DNA of 27,388 bases. Source: Azorhizobium sp943369575 (lineage in GTDB: Bacteria > Pseudomonadota > Alphaproteobacteria > Rhizobiales > Xanthobacteraceae). Positions within the stretch are counted from its first letter, which is position 1; each line of letters opens with the position of its first letter. The stretch covers positions 1-27,388 of the forward strand of contig CALRNP020000043.1 in assembly GCA_943369575.1 (NCBI GenBank), given 5' to 3'. The notes beneath the pieces were generated by a model that saw nothing but the letters and a program-made list of their open reading frames with translations, made no database searches and was not told the origin of the DNA. Shown here piece by piece: positions 14,903 to 22,921 of this stretch. A program made the position numbers and the translations under genes.

Positions 14903-16990
14903 CTATTTCACCGACAGCGTCATCATCTTGGTGAGGCAGTTGCCCGGCTTGCCGTCCGCCAGCTTGAGATACCAGCGCTGGTGCATGTCGTGGATCTCGG
15001 TGCCGTTGATCCGCAGGCTGAACGTGCCGGTGCAGAGCGCGCTGGTCCGGCTGTCGATCTGAACCAGGACCGTATTGTCCCCCGTCTTCAGCAACCGCAG
15101 GATCGGCACCCAGCGCGGATGCCGATTGGACTCGGCGATCTCCGCCAACTGGCCATTGACGGTGACGCGCATGGTATCGCGCACCTCGTCCAGCTGGATC
15201 TCGGCACTGGTCATGTTCGCGAGCACCATGGGATCGGGCGCGCAGAACACGCCGGTATGGGCGCACACCGGCTCCGCCAGGACGAAGCGGGCGACACCGG
15301 CCGCAACCCCGAGCCCCACCGCCGTCACCGCCAGCCCGATGCCGGCCATGATCACCGGCTTGAGCCAGCGCCGCTTGGGATCGGCGGGGATGCTCGGCAG
15401 CTTGACCTTCGGCAGCTTCAGCGGCCGCCGCGGTTTCTTGACCTTCGGCGCTTTGGCCTTGGGCGCCTTGGCCTTGGGCGTCTTGCCGGCGCCCCGCTTG
15501 AAGCCGGGCAGCCGAAGCCAGGAGAAGCCGAATCGCGGCAGCGCGCGCCGCTTGGCGATGGGCGCCGTCTCCGGCTTGGCCGGCACAACGTCATCCTCCG
15601 GCACCAGCGGCACCGCCAGATCGTCGTCGTCGTCATCGTCGGCGAGGGTGGCCAGATCGAAGGCCTCACCCATCGCCGGCGCAGCCTCGTCGGCGGGCGG
15701 TGCGGCCACGGCCGGTGCTGCGACGGGTGCCTCCTCTGCCGGCTTCGGCGCCGCTGCCGCGGCCTTTGCCTTGGCTTCGGCGGCGTTCGCCTCTGCTGCG
15801 GCCTTTGCCTTGGCTTCAGCCGCAGCGCGAAGCTTGCGGTTATTGGCGGCGAAGTCGAATGGGTCGTCTTCTTCCTCGGCCGGCTCGGGCGCCTTGGCGG
15901 CGGGGGCGGGCGCGGCTTCGGCGGCTTTCGCCTCTGCTGCGGCCTTGGCTTTAGCCTCGGCGGCGGCACGGAGCTTGCGGTTGTTGGCGGCGAAGTCGAA
16001 CGGGTCGTCTTCTTCCTCGGCCGGCTCAGGCTCCTTCGCGGCAGGCGCGGGCGTGGCTTCGACGGCTTTCGCCTCTGCTGCGGCCTTGGCTTTGGCCTCG
16101 GCAGCAGCGCGAAGCTTGCGGTTGTTGGCGGCGAAGTCGAATGGGTCGTCTTCTTCCTCGGCCGGCTCAGGCTCCTTCGCGGCGGGTGCGGGCGCGGCGG
16201 CAGCCTCAGCCTCGGCGGCCTTCGCCTTGGCTTTGGCTTCGGCCGCGGCGCGGAGCTTGCGGTTATTGGCGGCGAAGTCGAAGGGGTCGTCTTCTTCAGC
16301 GGCCGGCTCGGGCTCCTGCGCGGTCGGCGCGGGCGCGGCAGCAGCTTCGGCCTCGGCGGCCTTCGCCTTGGCTTTGGCTTCGGCGGCAGCACGGAGTTTG
16401 CGGTTGTTGGCGGCGAAGTCGAACGGGTCGTCTTCTTCTTCGGCCGGCTCGGGCTCCTGCGCGGTCGGCGCGGGCGCGGCGGCAGCCTCAGCCTCGGCGG
16501 CCTTCGCCTTTGCCTTGGCTTCGGCAGCGGCGCGGAGCTTGCGGTTGTTGGCGGCGAAGTCGAAGACGTCTTCTTCTTCGGCTGTGGCCGGCTCGGGCTC
16601 CTGCGCGGTCGGCGCAGGCGCGGCGGCAGCCTCAGCCTCGGCGGCTTTCGCCTTGGCTTTGGCTTCGGCGGCAGCACGGAGCTTGCGGTTGTTGGCGGCG
16701 AAGTCGAACGGGTCGTCTTCTTCTTCGGCCGGTTCGGGCGCCTTCGCGACCGGCGCGGGCGCGGCGGCAGCCTCAGCCTCGGCGGCCTTCGCCTTTGCCT
16801 TGGCTTCGGCGGCGGCGCGGAGCTTGCGGTTGTTGGCGGCGAAGTCGAATGGGTCGTCTTCTTCCTCGGCCGGCGCGGGCTCTTGGGCGGCCGGCACGAG
16901 GGAGGGAGCGCCGGCGGGGCCGCCGGCGGTGTCTTGCTCATCTGGGGTGTTGTGCGCCGCCTGATCGGCTGCGTCCAAGACCTGACCCAT
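14903..16990 (-). CDS. Repeat-rich single-pass membrane protein of unknown function
   Basis: I do not recognise this 695-residue protein. Residues 42 to about 415 are eight tandem repeats of 47 residues (one of 48). Each starts with an acidic EEEDD run, carries the core DPFDFAANNRKLR and continues as an Ala/Glu/Lys helix-former and a Pro/Ala hinge. Next come a run of seven Asp (451-457), a Lys/Pro/Ala segment (about 501-531, TPKAKAPKAKAPKVKK) like histone H1 tails, a membrane helix at about 547-571 (IMAGIGLAVTAVGLGVAAGV) and a 123-residue C-terminal domain with four Cys. The basic flank puts the N-terminus in the cytoplasm and the Cys domain in the periplasm. The ATG at 16990 has a GAGGAC site. 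It is downstream of argG on the same strand, 59 bp away. The opposite strand is open too, but only this frame gives a coherent protein. Confidence 0.85.
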   Translation of the reverse strand: MGQVLDAADQAAHNTPDEQDTAGGPAGAPSLVPAAQEPAPAEEEDDPFDFAANNRKLRAAAEAKAKAKAAEAEAAAAPAPVAKAPEPAEEEDDPFDFAANNRKLRAAAEAKAKAKAAEAEAAAAPAPTAQEPEPATAEEEDVFDFAANNRKLRAAAEAKAKAKAAEAEAAAAPAPTAQEPEPAEEEDDPFDFAANNRKLRAAAEAKAKAKAAEAEAAAAPAPTAQEPEPAAEEDDPFDFAANNRKLRAAAEAKAKAKAAEAEAAAAPAPAAKEPEPAEEEDDPFDFAANNRKLRAAAEAKAKAAAEAKAVEATPAPAAKEPEPAEEEDDPFDFAANNRKLRAAAEAKAKAAAEAKAAEAAPAPAAKAPEPAEEEDDPFDFAANNRKLRAAAEAKAKAAAEANAAEAKAKAAAAAPKPAEEAPVAAPAVAAPPADEAAPAMGEAFDLATLADDDDDDDLAVPLVPEDDVVPAKPETAPIAKRRALPRFGFSWLRLPGFKRGAGKTPKAKAPKAKAPKVKKPRRPLKLPKVKLPSIPADPKRRWLKPVIMAGIGLAVTAVGLGVAAGVARFVLAEPVCAHTGVFCAPDPMVLANMTSAEIQLDEVRDTMRVTVNGQLAEIAESNRHPRWVPILRLLKTGDNTVLVQIDSRTSALCTGTFSLRINGTEIHDMHQRWYLKLADGKPGNCLTKMMTLSVK
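15737..16867 (-). repeat. Eight-copy in-frame tandem repeat, 141-bp period
   Basis: The element AGCTTGCGGT and its close variants (plus-strand reading) recur at 15831, 15972, 16113, 16254, 16395, 16536, 16680 and 16821. The spacing is 141 bp except for one step of 144 bp. All copies keep the reading frame of the membrane protein. Copies 1-5 (high coordinates) share the linker KAKAKAAEAEAAAAPAP; copies 6-8 share KAKAAAEAKA-type linkers, so two subfamilies exist. Copy 3 reads EEEDVFDF instead of EEEDDPFDF. The tail of copy 8 is diverged. Confidence 0.92.
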
Positions 16991-17049
16991 GGACCCGTCC
17001 TCGTCTCCGGGGCCGCGCCCCTAGACGTACGGGTCTACAACTCCAAGCT

Positions 17050-18276
<1,227 letters not shown>

Positions 18277-18395
18277 ACTCGTCTCTCGAAGGCTAGAGCG
18301 GCTCCGGGTCGGAACGCGCTCCGGGTTGGGGTCGGAAGACCGGCCGCCGGTCTCAAGAGGGTACGGCCCGGCTTCCGGTCGAAAATCCGCGCGGA

Positions 18396-19211
18396 CTATA
18401 GGCCGGCGCGATGGCGTGGCAAGAGGCGCCGGACAAAGCGCCCCACGAGACACAGCGATCCAAACGCCGCGCGCCAGATCAGGCCCACCATCCCCTGCAG
18501 CGCCAGGCCGATCTCGGCCACCCAGGTCTCCGCCTGGGCATTGGTGGGCGCGCCCCGCCGGTCATAGAGCCACCAGCGCACCAGGATCACCACCAGGATC
18601 ACCAGCACGCCGGAAAACACCACGTCGGTGAAGAAATGCCCGCCGAAGGCAATGCGCAGCCCGCCCGCCGCTGCGCCAAAGACCACCGCCGCGCCCAGCG
18701 CCACCACCCCCAGCGGGCCGGGGATCAGGCTGGCGGGGGCGGTGAGCCAGAAACCGAGCGCGCCCTCGCCGGAGACGAAGGAGCAATTGCCGGGGCAGGT
18801 GCCTTGGGTCGAATACCAGGGATTGAACGTCTTCGGACCGCCGAACTCCTCCACATGCACTGGGCGGGGGCGGCCCCATTTCTCTTTCAAGAGGCCGTTC
18901 ACCAGCAGGCCGGGGCCGATGGCCATGGTCAGCGCCAGCAGCAGGGCCGGACGCGCGGGCATGAACATGGGGCGGCGGGGAAACATCAGCTTCAGCACCA
19001 GCGCCACGAAGGCGGGCGCCGCCACCAGCCAGGGCAGGATGTTGCCGGCGGAGCGCAGATGCCGCCCCCAGGGCGTGCCCGCCAAAGCGAAGCTGCGGCT
19101 GCCGGCATCCCAGAACCAGGCGGTGATGGCGAGATCCCAGGCCGGAAACACCGCGAACAGGATCGCCACCGCGGCGCCCATCACCAAAGCGAAGAACACC
19201 AGCCACCGCAC
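18396..19211 (-). CDS. PAP2-superfamily membrane phosphatase, lipid A/lipid phosphate phosphatase-like
   Basis: The 271-residue product has about six membrane segments and the PAP2 motifs. Motif 1 is KEKWGRPRP (K109, R116, P117: KX6RP). Motif 3 is R186, H192, D196 (LRIAFGGHFFTD: RX5HX3D). Motif 2 reads SFVSGE (147-149 SGE) where PSGH is usual, so the general-acid His is replaced by Glu. The NCSFVSGEGA form may be a known branch of alphaproteobacterial lipid A phosphatase-like proteins, but I cannot confirm that here. Likely substrates are lipid A phosphates or undecaprenyl pyrophosphate at the periplasmic face. The GTG start at 19211 has a GGGAGG site about 10 bp upstream. A Cys pair (TCPGNC) lies in a predicted periplasmic loop. 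Confidence 0.85.
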   Translation of the reverse strand: MRWLVFFALVMGAAVAILFAVFPAWDLAITAWFWDAGSRSFALAGTPWGRHLRSAGNILPWLVAAPAFVALVLKLMFPRRPMFMPARPALLLALTMAIGPGLLVNGLLKEKWGRPRPVHVEEFGGPKTFNPWYSTQGTCPGNCSFVSGEGALGFWLTAPASLIPGPLGVVALGAAVVFGAAAGGLRIAFGGHFFTDVVFSGVLVILVVILVRWWLYDRRGAPTNAQAETWVAEIGLALQGMVGLIWRAAFGSLCLVGRFVRRLLPRHRAGL

Positions 19212-19259
19212 CGCGTCAGTCCTCCCGCCGCGCGGTTCTGCCGCCGGCCTCGTTAAGCT

Positions 19260-19327
19260 TTGACTGTACCGCTGGATTTTTGATCTCGACCCTTGCGGGC
19301 GGTACCGATCAGCGGGACAGTCCCGCT
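19260..19327 (+). promoter_or_regulatory. Candidate operator palindrome upstream of the isomerase gene
   Basis: AGCGGGACAGTCCCGCT (19311-19327) is a perfect 8+8 bp inverted repeat with one central base, ending 23 bp before the ATG at 19351. A shorter perfect palindrome, CGGTACCG, is at 19300-19307. A TTGACT -35-like hexamer lies at 19260-19265 with no good -10 at the right distance. The long palindrome could be a repressor site or a short RNA hairpin (7-bp stem, CAG loop) in the leader. Confidence 0.4.
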
Positions 19328-19350
19328 CGATTTACGCGCAGGAGACGGCG

Positions 19351-19971
19351 ATGAGAAGGCCAGCCCTCGATTTCTATTACGAGTTCGCCTCGCCTTATTC
19401 CTATCTGGCTGCCACCCGCATCGGGCCTATGGCGGAAGCCGCCGGGGTGCATGTGAACTGGTGCCCGTTCCTGCTGGGGCCGATCTTCGCCGAGCAGGGC
19501 TATACCTCCTCGCCTTTTAACGACTTTCCCTTGAAGGGCGCGCACATGTGGCGCGACCTGCAGCGGCTGGCGGTGCATTACCGGCTGCCAGATGTCACCC
19601 AGCCCGAACCCTTCCCCGCCAATGGTCTATTGGCCGCGCGGGTGGCGCTGAAGCTCAATGACGCTTCGCGCCCGGCTTTCACCATCGCTCTGTTCAAGGC
19701 GGCATTTGCGCAGGGGCGGGATATTGGCGACCGCGAAGTGGTGCGTCAGGTGCTGGCTGGCCTTGGTCATTTTTGCGACAGCGTGATCACCGACGCCGAG
19801 ACGCCGGAAAACAAGGCCGCGCTCAAGGCCGTGACCGAGCGGGCGCGGGCGGCCGGGGTGTTCGGCGCCCCCAGCTTCGTGACCGCCGACGGGGAATTGT
19901 TCTGGGGCAACGATCGCCTCAAGCAGGCGGTCGCCCATGCGGTGCTCAGCGCCGCGGTTGCGGCGGGCTGA
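19351..19971 (+). CDS. 2-hydroxychromene-2-carboxylate isomerase-like protein (DsbA/GST-kappa fold)
   Basis: The 206-residue product has the family N-terminus LDFYYEFASPYSYLAA with the catalytic Ser at about residue 14, the NWCPFLLGPIF segment, and the C-terminal GAPSFV cis-Pro loop followed by ELFWGNDRL. These are typical of glutathione-dependent 2-hydroxychromene-2-carboxylate isomerases, which act in naphthalene degradation. In genomes without that pathway the same family is common and its role is unknown, and no naphthalene gene is present here. ATG at 19351 has an AGGAGA site. The gene diverges from the PAP2 gene, and a palindrome lies in its leader region. Confidence 0.88.
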   Translation: MRRPALDFYYEFASPYSYLAATRIGPMAEAAGVHVNWCPFLLGPIFAEQGYTSSPFNDFPLKGAHMWRDLQRLAVHYRLPDVTQPEPFPANGLLAARVALKLNDASRPAFTIALFKAAFAQGRDIGDREVVRQVLAGLGHFCDSVITDAETPENKAALKAVTERARAAGVFGAPSFVTADGELFWGNDRLKQAVAHAVLSAAVAAG

Positions 19972-19996
19972 TGCGGCTGCTGCTGTCTACCACCAT

Positions 19997-20476
19997 TCAG
20001 GCGGTGTGCAGGGCGAAGCCTTCGGGGTCGCGGAAGCCGGCATTGTAGCCGGCCACGGCCCAATAAGCGGTGCCGCCCACCAGTCCGGCGGTGAGCATGT
20101 TGTCGGGGCTGATGAAGGCCATGCCTTCAGCCAGGCCCAGGCCATAAAGCTGCGAGGCCAGGAAGGCGCAGACGGCGCCGTTGGCGGCTTGGAATATCCA
20201 GGAGCGGATCTCGAACACTTCGGAGGCGACGATGCCCACCAGGGCCAGCTTCCAGATGGTCAGCACCTGCGCCAGGCCGGCGGCCACCAGGATCATGAAC
20301 GGCGGGTTGCGGGCGGCCAGCGCCAGGCCGGCGTCGGCGATCCATTGATGGGCCACGGACGGCCGCGGGGCGAGGAGAAGGCCATAGGCGGCAACGATGC
20401 TGCCGGAGAGCACCGCCAGGGCAAGGCCCATGGAAATGAGCGTCAGGCGCGTGAGCAGGCGATTGTGATCGGGCAA
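19997..20476 (-). CDS. Small four-helix membrane protein, paralogue of the upstream gene
   Basis: I do not recognise a named family. The 159-residue product has about four hydrophobic segments and ends NAGFRDPEGFALHTA. It aligns by eye with the product of 20641-21150 along its length. The best block is FEIRSWIFQAANGAVCAFLASQLYG against FAVRSWIFHAGNGAVSAFIGARLFP, and both share a YW.(I/V)AG.(S/N)AGF ending. The TTG start at 20476 is chosen because it has a GGAGG site 5 bp upstream and makes the N-terminus (PDHNRLLTRLTLI) match the paralogue's (DSVFRLLLRLLLI). ATG at 20554 would add 26 residues not matched in the paralogue. It is 164 bp downstream of that gene on the same strand. Confidence 0.75.
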   Translation of the reverse strand: MPDHNRLLTRLTLISMGLALAVLSGSIVAAYGLLLAPRPSVAHQWIADAGLALAARNPPFMILVAAGLAQVLTIWKLALVGIVASEVFEIRSWIFQAANGAVCAFLASQLYGLGLAEGMAFISPDNMLTAGLVGGTAYWAVAGYNAGFRDPEGFALHTA

Positions 20477-20640
20477 GTCATCCTCCGCGCGAATCGCGAT
20501 GCGGTCCGCATACGATGGCAGCCGTAGCTGGCGCCAATCTGTCGTCGGTGCCATCGGCCTATGTCGAAGGGGCGGTGGCGTCGCGGCCGGGGCGGCTCGG
20601 CGTTTCGCCACCGGCGCCGCGGCAATCACCGGCGAATTGC

Positions 20641-21150
20641 TCAGGCCGTGGGCGCCGGCGGCGCGGGCGGGGGGCGGGGCACCGGGGCGAGCGCGCGCAT
20701 GGGCTTCCAGAAGCCGGCGCTCCAGCCGGCGATGAGCCAATAAACCAGACCGCCCGCCAGCCCCGCCGCCAGCAGATAGAGCGGCTCCGCCAAGGGCGCC
20801 GTCTCGCCGCTGACGCTGGGAAACAGCCGCGCGCCGATGAAGGCCGAAACCGCGCCATTGCCGGCGTGGAAGATCCACGAGCGCACCGCAAAGGTCTCCG
20901 AGAACAGCACGCCCACCAAGGCCACCAGCCAGATCACGCAGACCAGGAAGGTGATGAGGAAAGTGCCGGTGAACAGCGCCTGCATCACGGCGATGAAGGC
21001 CTCCGGCTCCAGCGCCTGATCGGCGACGGCGCCGATGCGCCATTGGCCGAACAGGATCACGGCGGTGCCGGTGAGGATGGCGGCCAGCACGCCCACCGGA
21101 ATGAGCAGCAGCCGCAGCAGCAGGCGGAAGACGCTATCCATGGCGCTCAC
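20641..21150 (-). CDS. Small four-helix membrane protein
   Basis: The 169-residue product has about four hydrophobic segments: LLLIPVGVLAAILTGTAVILF, TFLITFLVCVIWLVALVGVLF, a weaker one around GNGAVSAFIGARL, and LYLLAAGLAGGLVYWLIAGW. It ends in a Pro/Ala tail. The central FAVRSWIFHAGNGAVSAF stretch is shared with the neighbouring gene at 19997-20476. The GTG start at 21150 overlaps the stop of the VOC gene (GTGA), which suggests translational coupling; ATG at 21141 is the alternative. No charged or metal-binding residues in the helices suggest a catalytic role. The function is unknown to me. Confidence 0.8.
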   Translation of the reverse strand: MSAMDSVFRLLLRLLLIPVGVLAAILTGTAVILFGQWRIGAVADQALEPEAFIAVMQALFTGTFLITFLVCVIWLVALVGVLFSETFAVRSWIFHAGNGAVSAFIGARLFPSVSGETAPLAEPLYLLAAGLAGGLVYWLIAGWSAGFWKPMRALAPVPRPPPAPPAPTA

Positions 21151-21533
21151 GCCGGCCCATGGCAGACCGCCTCGATATTATGGCCGTCCGGGTCGCGGAC
21201 GAAGGCGCCGTAATAGGTGGCGTGATAATGCGGCCGCAGGCCGGGAGCGCCATGGTCGGTGCCGCCCGCCGCCAAGGCTGCGGCATAAAATGCATCCACC
21301 GTCGCACGGTCCGGGGCGGCGAAGGCCACATGGGCCGGGCCCACCGCCTGGGGATTGGTGCCGATCCAGAAATAGGGCTTTTCGGCATCGCCGAAGCCGG
21401 CGCCGGCATAGCCGCCGCTCTCTGCCGCGCTGATCTCCATCACCACGCGCAGGCCCAAGGGGGCGAGGGCGGCGCTGTAGAACGCCTTGGAGCGGGGGAG
21501 ATCGGAGACGGTCAGGCCGATATGGTCAAGCAT
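21147..21533 (-). CDS. VOC-fold (glyoxalase I/dioxygenase superfamily) protein
   Basis: The 128-residue product is a two-module vicinal oxygen chelate protein. It begins MLDHIGLTVSDLPRSKAFY, with the first metal-ligand His at residue 4, has GPAHVAFAAPDRATVDAFY opening the second module and ends with FVRDPDGHNIEAVCHG, where the Glu is the last metal ligand. Single-domain proteins of this type include lactoylglutathione lyases, fosfomycin-resistance-like proteins and many of unknown substrate. Nothing here fixes the substrate. It lies 88 bp downstream of rlmN on the same strand, behind a hairpin, and overlaps the next membrane protein gene by 4 bp. Confidence 0.88.
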   Translation of the reverse strand: MLDHIGLTVSDLPRSKAFYSAALAPLGLRVVMEISAAESGGYAGAGFGDAEKPYFWIGTNPQAVGPAHVAFAAPDRATVDAFYAAALAAGGTDHGAPGLRPHYHATYYGAFVRDPDGHNIEAVCHGPA

Positions 21534-21574
21534 GGCGTGGGTCTCTCGCGAACGGGGTGTTGCGGCACGGCGCG

Positions 21575-21599
21575 GCCGGCTCCCCAACGGGAGACCGGC
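21575..21599 (-). terminator. Hairpin between rlmN and the VOC gene
   Basis: Arms GCCGG plus CTCCC (21575-21584) pair with GGGAG plus CCGGC (21589-21599) around a CAAC loop with one bulged base. It lies 22 bp downstream of the rlmN stop in the direction of transcription. No T-run follows on the minus strand, so it may be a weak or Rho-assisted end. Confidence 0.4.
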
Positions 21600-21621
21600 G
21601 GGGGCGCGCCGGCTCAGCGGC

Positions 21622-22842
21622 TCACTCGGCCGCCGCCGCCATGGCGCGCAAAGCAAGGCGCTCGCGGGCGGAGAGCTTCTCGGTCTCGCTCTTGAGCTGG
21701 CCGCAGGCGGCCAGGATGTCACGGCCGCGCGGGGTGCGCACCGGGCTGGCATAGCCGGCGCGGAACACGATGTCCGAGAACTTCTCGATCGTCTCCCAAT
21801 CCGAGCACTCATATTGGGTGCCGGGCCAGGGGTTGAACGGGATCAGGTTGATCTTGGCCGGAATGCCCTCCAGCAGCCGCACCAGGGCGCGGGCATCGGC
21901 GGCGCTGTCGTTGACGCCCTTGAGCATCACATATTCGAAGGTGATGCGCTTGGCATTGGAGGCCGGCGGATAGGTGCGGCACGCCTCCAGCAACTGGGCG
22001 ATGGGATACTTCTTGTTGATGGGCACCAGCACGTCGCGCAACTCGTCGCGCACCGCATGCAGCGAGATGGCCAGCATGGGGCCGACCTCGCGGCCGAGCC
22101 GCTCGATCTCCGGCACGATGCCCGAGGTGGAGACGGTGATGCGCCGCTTGCCGAGGCCGAGGCCGTCGCCATCGGCGAGGATCTCGACTGCTTCAGCCAC
22201 CGAATCATAGGCATAGAGCGGCTCGCCCATGCCCATGAACACGATGTTGGTGACCAGGCGCTCGCCCTCGGTGGGCAGGCCGGGGCCGATGGCGCGGTCG
22301 CGGCCGGGATAGTCCCCCAGCCGGTCGCGGGCCACCAGCACCTGCGCCACGATCTCGGCGGCGGTGAGGTTGCGCACCAGCCGCTGGGTGCCGGTGTGGC
22401 AGAAGGAGCAGTTGAGCGTGCAGCCCACCTGGCTGGAGACGCACAGCGTGCCGCGGTCCCGCTCGGGAATATAGACCGCTTCCACCTCGTGCGGCCGCTC
22501 GCCGGGCGTTTCGGAGGGCAGGCGCAGCAGCCACTTGCGGGTGCCGTCCTTGGACACCTGCTCCACCACGATCTCCGGGCGGGCCAGCGAATAATGCTCC
22601 GCCAGTTGCGCCCGCAGATGCTTGGAGACGTTGGTCATCTCCGCGAAATCGGTGGCGCCGCGCAGGTAGATCCAATGCCAGAGCTGGTTGACCCGCATCT
22701 TCTGTTCGCGCTCGGCAATGCCGATCGCAGACAAGGCGCCCGCCAGCTTCGCACGGTCGAGACCGGCGAGGGACGGCAGGGGGGTCGCCAATGGCACGGG
22801 CGCCGCCACGGGGGCGGTTGCAGGTTCGGAAGCGGGCATCAT
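21622..22842 (-). CDS. rlmN: Dual-specificity 23S rRNA/tRNA adenine-C2 methyltransferase RlmN
   Basis: RlmN is a radical-SAM enzyme that methylates C2 of A2503 in 23S rRNA and of A37 in some tRNAs. The 406-residue product has the iron-sulfur CX3CX2C motif (C141, C145, C148; CTLNCSFC) and the flanking SSQVGC and HTGTQRL. It also has VFMGMGEPL, STSGIVP, SLHA, VLVPINKKYP and LIPFNPWPG, all typical of RlmN, and a Cys near the C-terminus (AACGQL) in the position of the catalytic methyl-carrying Cys. An Ala/Pro-rich N-terminal extension of about 25 residues precedes the conserved part. Two adjacent ATGs (22842, 22839) start the frame. It lies 79 bp downstream of the ialB-like gene. Confidence 0.96.
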   Translation of the reverse strand: MMPASEPATAPVAAPVPLATPLPSLAGLDRAKLAGALSAIGIAEREQKMRVNQLWHWIYLRGATDFAEMTNVSKHLRAQLAEHYSLARPEIVVEQVSKDGTRKWLLRLPSETPGERPHEVEAVYIPERDRGTLCVSSQVGCTLNCSFCHTGTQRLVRNLTAAEIVAQVLVARDRLGDYPGRDRAIGPGLPTEGERLVTNIVFMGMGEPLYAYDSVAEAVEILADGDGLGLGKRRITVSTSGIVPEIERLGREVGPMLAISLHAVRDELRDVLVPINKKYPIAQLLEACRTYPPASNAKRITFEYVMLKGVNDSAADARALVRLLEGIPAKINLIPFNPWPGTQYECSDWETIEKFSDIVFRAGYASPVRTPRGRDILAACGQLKSETEKLSARERLALRAMAAAAE

Positions 22843-22921
22843 GGGCGCTTACATACGTGGTTCCGCGCCGTCCCGCTACCGCGACAACGCATGACGGGTC
22901 CGCCCAGGCTACGGCCCGCGC

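Noticed and set aside
15737..16867. Regular repeats that could suggest a CRISPR array
   Set aside because: The period is 141 bp, the whole unit is repeated rather than a short repeat with unique spacers, and all copies keep a coding frame.
16992..17035. Inverted repeat GACCCGT/ACGGGTC downstream of argG as a terminator
   Set aside because: The loop is 30 nt and there is no T-run. It overlaps the leader of the repeat protein gene, so it is at most a weak structure.
19351..19971. Evidence for an aromatic-degradation cluster from the isomerase-like gene and the flavin monooxygenase
   Set aside because: The two genes are about 13 kb apart, on opposite strands, with no dioxygenase, ring-cleavage or hydrolase partners between them that fit one pathway.
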